NCBI RefSeq assembly: GCF_932276165.1
Contig: NC_064008.1
Coordinates: 2,733,001 to 2,797,000, forward strand
Source of the DNA: Plutella xylostella
Lineage: Eukaryota; Arthropoda; Insecta; Lepidoptera; Plutellidae
Length of the DNA stretch: 64,000 nucleotides
Direction of reading: 5' to 3'
Of this stretch, positions 11,212 to 23,600 are shown piece after piece. Position 1 is the stretch's first letter. Every line of letters starts with the position of its first letter. The notes under the pieces are model-generated. The model was not told the origin of the DNA and ran no database searches. It was given only the letters and a program-made list of their open reading frames with translations. The position numbers and the translations under genes were made by a program.

Positions 11212-13466
11212 AAGGGGCCGTTTTTAGTCGAAACCGTTACCGCATCCATATTCATAAGCGATGTCCCTTTCGGACAATAAATACAAGAATAAGACCCTTT
11301 GCAGTTGCCGACTTCAGCCTTGGAAATGACCGGTATAAAAAGAACAGGTATGGATATCTACATCTGTATTGTGGTCCTAATGCTTATAAAATGGGAAAGT
11401 TTGCATGTTTATAAGTTGGTTAGGTAGGTAGACTTAGACTACTTATCTTATCCTATGTATAAATTGTTTTTTTATTATGTTTTTTATTTGTATAATTTGT
11501 CTCTTCCATGCAAAAGTTGTCGTAAGTCTGCCTTTTCGTAGGTGTAGGTACCATTTCATTTTCGTTCATGGTGCAAAATAAAGAGTAATTTATACTAGTC
11601 CTATGGATAGCTGCTACCTCTTTTAGGGTGCTTTTCCACCAGAGGTGTGCAACTGTGCAGCATAGCTAAGCCGCTATACTGCGATGATGAGTAAGAAAAA
11701 TTAATACTTACTTACTTATTACCTAAATTAATAGAAAATCTAAATTAAGAAATACTTAATTAAAAACGAAAAATATTTTTAGATTTCACTGCAAAGTATA
11801 CAGGGTATTGCAAAAAGGGTATATACTTATATATTTCCGTATTTAAGCTGCCTACCTACGTACCTACCTAGGTAAAAAGTGGTTGCTATTCTGCAGATAC
11901 CAACTGCACTGCTGCCATCATCTTCTGAACTTAATTAAAAACATTTAAAGATGAAAAAATAACAGACCATTTAAAGACGCCGAACATTATAAACTACAAT
12001 ATTATTGAAAAACCACTTTAAACTTTAACGGCGATGTAATAAAACCTATTTCTAATTGTTGCGTGTCGTCGTAAAAATATTCATACTAAGTTATAACGGG
12101 TAAGTCTTGTTATGAGAGGAATAGAGACGATTTTGCTTCAATAAACTGGTTGGGTAAGATCTACAGGTACGGAATGCAACATGATCGCCGCCAGGTAGAC
12201 ATGCTACACACGGTAAGAAAACAATAAATTTATCTTAAGATATTTATACTTTATGGATTATAATACTATGAGGTCTATGTACTAGGTATAATGTACAGGG
12301 CCGTCTCTGTCATTATTTCGTCTTACACAACATGCCTCGGCACCGCCAGCAAAAAAAGTTATAGTAGGTACTAAAGTACTTACCTACTTTTTCTCAAATC
12401 TTAAGAAAGGTCAGTTTTTACCTATAACTCGTGTTTTTCTTTTCAAAATAACACTAGGTCTAGGACTCTAGGTACTGGCTTTAAAAATGTTGATGTTAAA
12501 AACTCGACATATTCTTGGATTTTGTCCTTTTTTGTTGTAGGTAGGTATGTGCGACATGTGCGTGTCACTAAACTTTCCCGAGCTTACCTGACATAAACCT
12601 GTAACCTTATCTTAAGAAATATCTCGCGATACGTTTTATCTTGTGCAGCTTTGTCTGAGACGTCTCGGCCGTCGAGGCGGACCCGCCATGTCTTATCGTT
12701 TTTTTTTCTTTTTTTCTGCTCAAACCTTTTTACTTTACAGCCAGAGAAATCTGTATCGCACGATACACGAACTTTTTTCTTGTCAATAAAGAAAAGAGTA
12801 TTCGTGAGTCGGGGATCTCTTTTCAAAAATGTTAGCAGCTCGTAAAAGGTAGGTAAGTAAGTACTTAAGTGTAACTTTTTTCATAGACACCAAAACATAA
12901 CTTGGCCAATGTGTATTGTGTATAGTGTATACCGTTCACATTACATTGTGTGTGTTGGTAAAAAATCAAATCTAACTTATTCTAATCTAGGAGCTATTAC
13001 TGCATACGTAGTTTAAGTTAAATTATTAGTAATTTACACTACTTACTTATAAAGTTTTATATTAAACTTACTTATATTAAATAATTTATAACTATAACCT
13101 TCCTAGGTAAAGTACTTCTTTATTCTTCGGGAGCTAAAAACTTATGCACATTCATTAGGTATGTACTTACAGTGTCTTACACAGAAACCTGAGAGTGATA
13201 TTGCTACTCAGGTCAGGTTTCCTTGCAGCCCACTGTACTTACATAGCAGACATTACCACAGAATCATAGTAACTATACTCTATCTATCTTATTATTGGTT
13301 TTTTGACATTCGAAATCCCATACATATTTGATGACTGCAAAGGAAAACCAACATTACTTATCAGACAAGGGAACGTCAAAAATACAATAATATAGTAGAT
13401 GCTCTATATATATAGTTCTTAATGAATGACATAAGTACCTCTATGCGATTGATCCCAATCACAATA
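11212..13466. other. Intergenic with one exon-like frame
   Basis: No complete gene is seen. 11799-11825 is a fragment of the CAGGGTGTTGCAAAAAGGG family. 12090-12212 is a 41-codon open frame ending in a good GTAAGA donor (see findings). The T-rich stretch 12690-12800 gives open frames on both strands that look compositional. Confidence 0.4.
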
Positions 13467-13474
13467 GTTTGAAC

Positions 13475-13966
13475 TAGTGATGCCACGAATAGTGATTTGG
13501 CCGAATACCGAATACCGAATATTCGGCCGGCGCTCTCAGCCGAATACCGAATATTCGGCAGGTGATCCAGTATAATTCAATAAGTTGAAGTTTTATTTAA
13601 AGAGTGTTCTTCTTAATCTTACGGCAGATCCAACCAACTCGAATCAGTTAATACCAAACATTATATATTTTGTTAAAAAATACCTGTGTCTCAGTAGCAG
13701 GTATTGTATATTTTATGAAGAGAAGCGCAATCTTCGCAAGCGCGATGTTGTATTCAGGTTTTCGCAATTAAGTATTGTTTGATAGTTAAATGTTTCGATT
13801 AAATTGTTTTTTTTTATTCCCTTTTGTAAGATATTTGCTACTTTTTTAAGTACTTATTCGGTATTCGGCCGAATACTACTTACTATTCGTCCGAAAACCG
13901 AATACTGAAAAAACTGGCCGAATAGGCCGAATACCGAATACTTGCCGAATATTCGTGGCATCTCTA
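13475..13966. mobile_element. hAT-type non-autonomous element with GCCGAATA palindromes
   Basis: The ends are TAGTGATGCCACGAATA and, inverted, TAGAGATGCCACGAATA (16 of 17 match). They are flanked by a perfect 8-bp direct repeat GTTTGAAC (13467-13474 and 13967-13974), which also fits the hAT target pattern nTnnnnAn. Both subterminal zones are packed with CCGAATACCGAATATTCGGC-type palindromes. The 492 bp hold no transposase, so it would need one in trans. The superfamily is inferred from the duplication length and ends. Confidence 0.85.
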
Positions 13967-14081
13967 GTTTGAACTGGTCCCACTATGCATATTCATAATT
14001 CCAGCAAGCGATTGTGTCATACTTTAACATAATTAATTAATCAACGGAATATTTGGTATGAATTACGTAATAAGTACAGAT

Positions 14082-14213
14082 ACCGTACCAACCACCACCG
14101 ACATATTAGCAATTATCAATCCATAAGCAGCGTCGGATCCATACAAGTTACGTCAGATCTGACAAGCGAATGACGCTGCTTAAGGGTTGCTAATGTTCAG
14201 TTGTGGTAATTGC
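14082..14213. mobile_element. TACCGTACCA MITE family, copy 1
   Basis: The ends TACCGTACCA and TGGTAATTGCA are inverse-like. Within are TTAGCAATTATCAATCC and the inverted pair AAGCAGCGTC / GACGCTGCTTAAG around GACAAGCGA. Related copies are at 17158 and 53799. Confidence 0.6.
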
Positions 14214-15857
14214 ACAGTTTTGTTATTTTTACTTTAAGATACTTAACTGATTTCTCTTCCATAAACATTCCAATAATATACATATATTATTATGGTTTTA
14301 ATTTTATGCCAGCAATATCCTTCCAATAGACCTTCATGTATCACGTACTTACATCAAATTTTAGGAAAATACCAACCGAGTATGATAGAATTCCAGCTAA
14401 TGAGACAATAATACGTATTATTATATTATTGTTACAAAACATACCAAATTCCTTTAACTCTCTACATCACTTATATTCACTAAATTTACCTCTACATATT
14501 ATTTCGTTCATTAACAACAACTACAGACTCTTATTCCGTATACGATAGAGGCGATATATATCACATTATCGAATGGACTAACCATAGTTCCTCCTAATGT
14601 TACCAAATGCGTTGTAAAAGTATTCACAAAGGATTTCCAGGATCCGTTAACTACCTCCTTCAGAGAACTAGCCATAGATAATATAGATGTGACCATAAAG
14701 ATATTATTGCAGCCGCCGAAAGAATGACATCGGTTATTCTTCTGAGGCTTCGACGCAGCGTGAATCCTTCTTGATTGATTAGCGTCGTTGACTACCGCTT
14801 TAAAAAAAACTTATTCTTATTTTAGTTTTTGGTGACTGGCTGGTGAATGTTTAGTATTCTTAATTCTTCTTCTTCTTCTATGGTGAAAAGTTTTGACAGT
14901 CAGATTTATCTGCTTATAAACTTTCAATCACTGACTGCCCAGTGTGCGACGTGTAATGCAATACATAATATAAGGTAGGTAGGTACTTACAGTACATTAC
15001 TTGGGAAAGCTCTTCATAGAGTAAAGTTTACTGTAGTTATTTTTCATGAATCTAATCATGATTTAAGAAATAGGTAGGTAGTCATAACTTAAACTACATT
15101 ATGAACTTATTTTCATGTTCCGAGGCTGAAAACTTTTGAAACGAGTAACAAAAAATGATAGTAAAATACTGTAATTACCTAGTTTGAACAACAATGTAAC
15201 TGAAGTTTCGAATTCCTACTTAAATACTTACAAAATTATACCATAGCCGTGCCCTAACCAACCATTATCTAATTGACGATATGAATTTTAAGCGATAACT
15301 AATTTGGGGACGTTACTAGTCGTTATTTTTATCGATTTATAATCGAAACGATTACAAATAGGTACCAATTAGAGTCAGTAAGTTTTTTTTTATGTTAAAT
15401 ATGGTAAGGTATTATTGAACTCTGAATCTGTTTTAAATCGATAGCGGAATTCGCCAAAATTAAGTAAAGACGTGAAATATTAAAGTCTATTCTTTTATCT
15501 CAGATACTAACAGTTTCAATAAGTCTATCTATCGATAATTGGTAGTTACTTTCATACGATTTTATTTAATTTGACATTTGCACATGTCAATTTAGTGCCT
15601 GAGATAAAATTAAGTATAGACTTTAGCCAATCTATAGCTATAGACTCAGTGAATTGTCACCTATACTGCTAAGTAAATAACTATAGTGAGCTGCTCACTC
15701 TCCCACGCTCCAGATTCTCAAAACGACACTTTAGTAGACGTTGGCAAAAAAACCGGTGGCTTAAAATGTCAAAATGCTACCCCTGCCGGTGGGACAGGTT
15801 CCTAATTTATGCGATGTCAATTTTTTTCGACCCCATGTGGACTGCAGTGAATGTGTG
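14214..15857. other. Intergenic, unassigned open frame
   Basis: An open frame at 14336-14548 and a continuation in another frame to about 14730 have mixed composition but no domain I recognise. The remainder is AT-rich. Inverse-like ATCGATAG words occur near 15440-15540. Confidence 0.35.
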
Positions 15858-15859
15858 AC

Positions 15860-15998
15860 TAGGGGGGTTACTTTATACTGACGAAAATCGAACGAGAATT
15901 GTCACTCAATCGGCACGTTTAATACAACGAGATAGAGTCGTAGCTCGCACAGCAGTGTTATAAAAGTTTGTGTTTCGTGATATAGAGTGACCCCCCTG
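15860..15998. mobile_element. GGGGGTCACTCTATA MITE, copy 3
   Basis: The left end CTAGGGGGGTTACTTTATAC pairs with the right end TATAGAGTGACCCCCCTG. The inner ACTGACGAAAATCG and AATCGGCACGTTTAATAC match the reverse complement of the copies at 2011 and 11068. Confidence 0.7.
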
Positions 15999-16483
15999 CA
16001 CACAGGGATAGTCGTAGAGAAGTACAGATAGTTCCACTATTGAATGACTAGAATGTAGAGTTTTTTAAACTTGATCGTCGGGCAGGTACTTCGTACCTAT
16101 ATGTATAAAAGTTATTGCGTACTAGAAAGTAAATAAATAAATAAAATAAATAAATAGTAAAAAAAAATATGATTCACTTTTAGTGTTATATTTGGAATTA
16201 TTCGTAGGTACATACCATATTTAAGGTATCTTAACGAGATAGCTTCAAACGGAACGAACTATAGATCCAGCCATATTAGCTCTTCTGGATCTATATAGTC
16301 AATTTCAGGTTTTGTCTTCTTGAGGCTTAGAGCAGTAGTAAACTGTAGAGAAGTTTTTTAACATCTTATTTATAAATAAGTACTCCATTATTATGAACTA
16401 CCACACACTCTACAAAGCCACCCTAGTTATATCATGCACCGGACTGTACCATTGTACATTCCATATGTGAGTGTTTTTTTAAC

Positions 16484-16510
16484 TTCGTGTGTGTGTGTGT
16501 GTGTGTGTGA
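16484..16510. repeat. (GT)n microsatellite
   Basis: About 13 uninterrupted GT units after AACTTC. The open frame that runs through it on the minus strand is repeat-driven. Confidence 0.9.
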
Positions 16511-17157
16511 CGTACACTTGTCGGGCCATCCTGCCCTGTATGGGGCTGGGGGCTGTATGGCCATGACGGCATGACCGGTTGTAGGGCTGACAAAGAAATT
16601 TAAATTAAAATACTTAAAGCAATGATTATTATGATGATGCACATCTATGATTGAAGGTGTATAGTATGTTGCTGTGGTAGGAAACAGGAAATTTTCAAGG
16701 CCAGCTTTCGTTTTTATAGACCTTGCTGCTAGGCTACCAGTGAAAGAACACTATCGATGTCTATTTTTTCTCCACGATGACTAACTCTAGTCTGTGTACC
16801 TCTTATATTTGTTGCCGACACGATCAGAAGAAGCATTTTATGTTGCATTAGCTGTAGGTTACTCTTATTAATAAGACATAAATTATAACACCCCTCTGCC
16901 AACCCTAATAGGTTAAGGCGTGTTTCAAAAACGCAGCGGGGGTGCGCAACAGACCCCATGCATTTCGATACACACACACAAACAACACACATACTTATAC
17001 ACATACACACAACACTGTGCTATAGTATCGGTAGAATTTATAATAAGTAGGTATTTTACCAATTTTATTATTAAGAGATGCAGTGTCGAACGAACTACCA
17101 TTTAAATTTTCCAGAAAGGAGTAGATAAAGTAGTACCGTTTCAGAATTCAGGTCTGT

Positions 17158-17294
17158 TACCGTATCATCATCGACGCATAAGCAATCAACAATCCTTACA
17201 AGCAACTACCTATCCTGATCTGTCACATAAATACAAGTTATGTCAGATAGCTGCGCTGCAAGTCACAGCAAGTCGTTTGGACGATATGGTGGTA
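17158..17294. mobile_element. TACCGTACCA MITE family, copy 2
   Basis: The ends TACCGTATCATCATC and GATATGGTGGTACA resemble the copies at 14082 and 53799, and both contain ATACAAGTTATGTCAGAT. Diverged but the same length class (137 bp). Confidence 0.55.
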
Positions 17295-20200
17295 CACTGC
17301 AAATCAGTTTTTCTGTTGGGTTTGAGATCACAAGATTACTAACACTATTAGTAAAGTTTTGAAATATTGTTTGCCAATGGAAGAAAATAGTATCTAGGTA
17401 GTAGGTATGCACTTAGGTTAGTACTCCCTTAATCCCTATATAAGGACTTACCTAAGTGTAAGGGGTTTGCGCTGTTCTAGGCACTCTGCTGGAATAGCAG
17501 AAACCCCTGGTTGCCAGGCCTTACTAGCTGCCTGGAGATCGCTTTTAGCGATAAGGCAGCCTATTGCGTTGTATCCACTGTATTATAAATGATTATTTGT
17601 GTCTTGTTTAGTGAATAAAGTACTAGGTATTATATTCTATTCTATATTCTGCTGGACACTACACATCCAACACCTGTTCATTGTTGGACCTAGATAACTG
17701 ACGAAAGATTCTGTACACTGGACAGAACAAATAAATATCAGTACTCGCTTATGTTATTACCTCTTATTATGTACAATAAAACCTATGGAGGTTTCGAAGC
17801 CCATCCTAACATTCCTAACTTATGTGCTTATTCTATCGGCCTGATTATTATTTGTCATTTCATAATAAGTATTACAATAAATAAATATCCAATATGAAAC
17901 AATAGCTGCAACATTACAGCATTGTTATACCAGGACTCCATAAGCAGAAGAAAACAATAGAATACTCGTAAACGGCCCACCACAATGCATGACATGCTTG
18001 AAACCTTGTCATTCTCAATAACTTGCCGCATACATCGATACAGCGCTCGCTGGTTGAATAAGTTTATTGTGGAAAGGCCCAACTGTTCGTTGCGTGACTA
18101 CGCAGGTATGGGTAGATAGCGAAACTATGGAGTTGGTTCTATAGATAGAATGCGTACCTCTGCTCAGCTGTCCGTGTCAACCAACCGTTGTTGAGTGAGG
18201 AATGATGCTCTGTTTTATTATTAAATACTTACCAGATTTCCTTCCGAATTTCACTTGGTCTTAAAAAGTTTTCTCGAAGGAATCCCGGCATTAAAAGTGG
18301 CCTATTAACATTCCAGTGTATCAGCTAATTAGTATAAAGTTCATACAAACTTTATAATATTAGAGGAATACTACAAAGAATACTGCAAAGAATTTGTCAC
18401 ACTGTTGGGAGGAAGCAGAGGCGGCCTTATTGCTTATAGCAATCTCTACCAGACAACCTTTGGATGGAAGAGAGTGAGTCTATATGATTGGGATAACCCA
18501 ATTAACCTCTGGTATCTCACCAATGGCTCGAAAGGGAAGCCGATCTTCTTCTTATCGTGTCGACGACAAAACCAACAAAGTCGCAGAACTAGGCCACCGA
18601 TACTGCACCGCTGGCAGCGTCATGAGCTCTTAGCTAGCCACATTACAAGTAGAGCATCATCCCCCCAACTCACCCACAGCGCAATGTGGCGCCGCACGCA
18701 CGCCGCCTGCCAACTGTTCGCCACGCTCGCCTGAACCCGGTCCTAGCCTCCTGAGAGCCCTGCCCGCCTGGTACTTGTGTGGCCTGCTTGCAGAACTTGT
18801 CTTGGTTTTTTTTGGAAACTTATGCTGAGTTGCTGAGAGGAAACTAAGCATTAAATCTATGTCGGTCTCTTTCTGTCCTTATACTGTCAAACAAGGCAGC
18901 AATACAGCTGCCGCCAATATTAGCCTAAAGTTCCTTTGTGCAACTCAGTGTTAGACAATAAAGTGGTGCCATTGCAAGGTGGATTAAGTAAGGTGGGCTT
19001 AGCCCCCGTATAGGTTTCGGCAAGACATACCAACTAAGAGTTGGACTAGGGTTTGTCAACGCGGTGGAAGGATTAGCCAGTTAGTCAGTCGCTAACTGAA
19101 TTAAACTGTAAGTAGTAAATAATATTAATTATAGCTTCTCATTCTGGCGCACCCTGGATACAAACGCTATTCCAGCTCCAGAGTTTGTTACCGACACGAT
19201 AATAAGAAGGAGAAGAAGAAACTTGGCTATTTATGCATTGTTTTCCTGAAAAGTTACATTCTGACATACTTACAGGTAAAACAGTCTTGTTCTATGGATA
19301 ATATTATCTATCCAATAGGATTCTGAAGAAATGCTATTGCATAGTAATGCAAGTTGACTATTCATGGTATGTATATCCGCGATAAAAACCAGCCTGCCAT
19401 CTGCTCTTCATGCTTCAGTGACCTTGAGGCATCACTTCCTAGGCCACGCTGGTCCCCTGGTACTACAATCATCGTAGTTGAAAACCGGTTTTGTTTTTTT
19501 CCCTATACTTTACTAACTATAATGGGTTGCATTTTCCATTACTCGTCCATGGATTTACAGGTAAAATTACCAAAATGTAAACAGCAGTATAGCGAGCACC
19601 AATCGTGTTGTCAAGCGGCCCGAAGGTCTCTGACTAGGCTTTACTACTGCTGCCGAAACAGCAACCGGGACCCATGGATTAACGTGCCATCCGAAGCACA
19701 GAAAACAGCCACTTGAAATCGATCACCTATCCAATCCAATGGTTACCGTGCCATGTGTGGCTTAACTTCAATGATCTGTTGCGATCACTGAAGCTAGCTC
19801 TACTATGGACGCTTCCTAGCACCTATAAACACAACCGAAATAGTGTATTTTGGCCAAAATACTTACACAATTTTACCAGTAACGTCCAACGGTGGATAAA
19901 TTTTCCTGCATTTAAAATAAAGAGTATTTCGGAATCATATAGCCAGCTGTTTGCTGGTCGACTGGTCAAGTATGTTCCCATGAGATGGAACACAGGATGT
20001 GCTCACATGCTTCATCGCAAAAACCCATGGGCATCTTGAAAATCGCCGCGCTAGCCAACTGTTTGTTGACTTGCTTCACTGACTTTGCTGGGGCCGTTTA
20101 TGCAGACCGATTATTATGAGATCGATGATTTTTACAATTAAAATAGAAGCTATGTACGTAGCTTACCTATAGGATTTATCAAAAATCAAAATCAAAATAT

Positions 20201-20638
20201 TTTTTTTGTTTATTTAAACACCATTATAGCTGATTATCCTTATTTATATCAGATTTTGGAAGTATAGAAATACCTATCAAATAAAAAGAAAATATAAAGA
20301 CATTGACCGGATCAAAAGACATTAGATTAGGAAAATTATTTTGCATGATGATCGCCGACATCCGTTAGGATATGGCACCGAAAGAAGAAGAATCAAATAA
20401 AAGCTTCAGTATTCATAATTTATTGGGTGCTGTGCTGAACATAGAGTACCTAGGTATAGGTATCTTTTTGATTAGTGGAATCTTACTATCCTCTAAACAA
20501 ATAAGTAAGCACTCTTAGAACAGGTATTTTCATACATTTTAGACCGACATTTTCAGTAGCGGTGTTTCATAATATTGAACTAAATTTAATTAAACTCCGA
20601 GGCAAAGCATTAGTTAAACACATGTTATACACCTAGTT
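17295..20638. other. Repeat-rich intergenic DNA downstream of the odorant receptor
   Basis: No host gene is recognised. 18410-18480 (CCAGACAACCTTTGGATGG) and 19655-19710 (GGGACCCATGGATTAACGTG) resemble dispersed lepidopteran repeat words. 18848-18955 matches the GCATTAAATCTATGTC family seen at 42162. Open frames at 18405-18734, 19354-19716 and 19713-20039 are built from such pieces. Confidence 0.45.
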
Positions 20639-23600
20639 CTAAGCGATGGCTGCCAACGTCTGCTGTTCCTGAGACCTCGTGGACATGACAGTTCTGAGGA
20701 GGGCGAAGTAAGACCACGACCTGCTGAGGATCTGTGGAAGTTGAATAGTACATCATCATCATCATCATCAACCAATAATCATCCACTACTGGACATAGAC
20801 CTCACCCAAGGGGCGCCACAACACTCACGCCAGAATAGTACACTTACGAGCAATGAAAATTTTAACAGCGCATCGGAATATTATCAACTAAAAACTGTCA
20901 AAGTAGGGCAGAAATATATTTTAGGTCGACATTAGCTTAAAGATCCTTTGTGCAACTCAACGTCAGTCTCACTCATATCATAATTTCCATCGAGATAAAA
21001 AATGTAACTTACCGTAGTAAAAGATATTAGATTAACGTCAGCAAAGTTAATAGCTGTCAGTTTGCACGGTTTCTGAGATCTGAAAAATTTACACAAATTA
21101 ATACTAACATAATTAATATTACATTTTATCAGTGAACTACTGGAAGGTAGGTCAATGCTTCAGCCATATACTTGATGACTCAGATTTAGATGACAACTTG
21201 AGGATAACAGTGTCATAAAAAAGGAATTAGAAAAAATAAATTGGGTAGAGGAGCTAAATTATACAAATATAACAGATAGTGTTTCTCGGTTTTATGAAAT
21301 TATTTATGAAATAATAAAAAAATATGTTCCTTTAGACAAACCAAAATCTCGTAATTTCCCGTCTTGGTTTTCTAAAGCGCTAACAAGCACGCTCATTCGC
21401 AAGAAAACTGTATGGAGAAAATGGAAAACATATCACAACTTATCTGATTACAATGAATTTTCATTACTTCGCAGTCGTACTAAAATATTACTAAAACAAA
21501 ATTTCAATACTTACATCTTAAAAACTGAGTCGGACATAACCGAAAATGTAAAACACTTCTGGAAGTATGTTTCATCCTTAAAGAAAAATAATAATGGTTA
21601 CCCGTCCAAAATGACGTTAGGTAATAGCACCTCGGACAGTCCACCGAAAATAGCCAATATGTTTAACGAGTTCTTTGGTTCGGTCTTTGAAGCAAGTGAT
21701 ACTGCCCTGGATACTATTGATTTAAACAATATCAGTACATATCCTGAGGCTCCTAACATACCAAGTATAACCATAACTAAAAGCCAAATTAAATCATCTA
21801 TCTTAAACCTAGATTTATCCAAAGGCGCAGGTCCCGATGGAATAGGACCCATATTTCTAAAAAATACCGCTGAACTGATATCAGAACCACTTTACATAAT
21901 TTTTAATCTAAGTATACAAGAAGGCACCTTTCCCGATTTCTGGAAATTAGCATATATTAAACCGTTACATAAGTCTGGGTCTAAAAACAACATTCCAAAT
22001 TACAGGCCAATATCCATTCTTTCAATAATTCCTAAATTATTTGAGTCTTTAATTAAAGAATCAGTTTACTCTCAACTAAAATACAATATTTGTCAGCAAC
22101 AACACGGCTTCATGAAAGCAAGGTCCACTACTACAAATCTCATTCTATACTCCAGCTTTTTATTTAATAAAATGGACAAAGGTATTCAAGTCGATGCTAT
22201 TTATACGGACTTCCAAAAGGCTTTTGACAAAGTGGACCATGTACTATTGCTTAAAAGGTTGGGACAAAACGGCATTACTGGCAGGCTTCTTCACTGGTTC
22301 AAGTCTTATCTACATAACCGTTACCAGGTGGTGACCATTAATGGGCATCAATCCGACAAGAAGCTAGTATCTTCAGGCGTAGTTCAAGGATCAATACTGG
22401 GACCAATTCAGTACTTACTATTTATCAATGATATAGCAAATTGTTTTCAACATTGTAAAATCCTTATGTTTGCCGATGATCTAAAAATATTTAAAACCAT
22501 TACTACCCAAGAAGACTGCATCCAAATTCAAACTGACTTAAATAGATTCAATGAATTCTGTGCATCCAACAAACTGATGCTTGCCCACAATAAATGTAAA
22601 CAAATAACATTCACTAGAAACATAAATAAAATACAATATACTTATAATATTGGCGGCCATACACTGGATAAAGTATCCTCAATGAAAGACCTCGGCGTGC
22701 TATTTGATAAAAAATTAACCTTCGAAGCACACACAGAAAACATTTGTACTAAAGCGTATCAGATGTTGGGTTTTTTATTTTAAGAATAAGTAAGTCATTT
22801 AAACAACCGAAAACTCTACTAATGCTTTACAAAACACTTGTCCGATCACAACTGGAATACGCTTCTGTAGTATGGAACCCATTCTACGCAGTTTACTCTG
22901 ACAAACTTGAGTCAATACAGAAGAAAGCACTAAAATCAATTCATTACAGGCTCACTCACACTAAATCATCCTACGATAATCTCCTGGAACTCTATAAATT
23001 ACAAAAATTGTCTTGTAGACGTGCAATAGCAGACGAGATTACGTTGTACAAAATTTGTAACAATCTCTATGACTGCCCCGATCTAGTTAATGAGATCAAA
23101 TACTTAGCCCCACGTACCACCACATCTCGCCATCCTAACAAATTATTTTATCTTGCGACTACCCGCACAAATTCTGGCCAACGCGCACCCTTACACAGAA
23201 TATGCCACTCACATAATGAAAAGTTTTTGTCGGTTGATATTTTTCAGAAGAAACTAGGAGCAATTAAGAAAATGTTAAACGAAATTATATTATAAATACC
23301 TACCTAACCTTTTTGTGTGTCACAAAATTATTAATATTTCATTGTGTCATGGTGATGAACATTTAAGGCAATATGTTAACCTATGTTAGTTATATTATAT
23401 TTAAGATATCTTTAGCATATTGTTGTAGTTTATCCAAATAAATAAATAAATAAATAAATAACACAGTTAACATCATCATCACAACCAATCACGTCGCCAC
23501 TGCTGGGGCACGGTTGTCCTTCCAATGAAGCAAGCTTGTGCTGAGAGAGTTGTCGAGTAAGTGGTCAACCCGACTGTCAGTAAACTTACCTCACCAAATA

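Noticed and set aside
16427..16642. Frame with a THTHTHTH tract
   Set aside because: It reads through a (GT)n microsatellite.
21598..21852. Antisense frame inside the LINE
   Set aside because: Shadow of the reverse transcriptase ORF.
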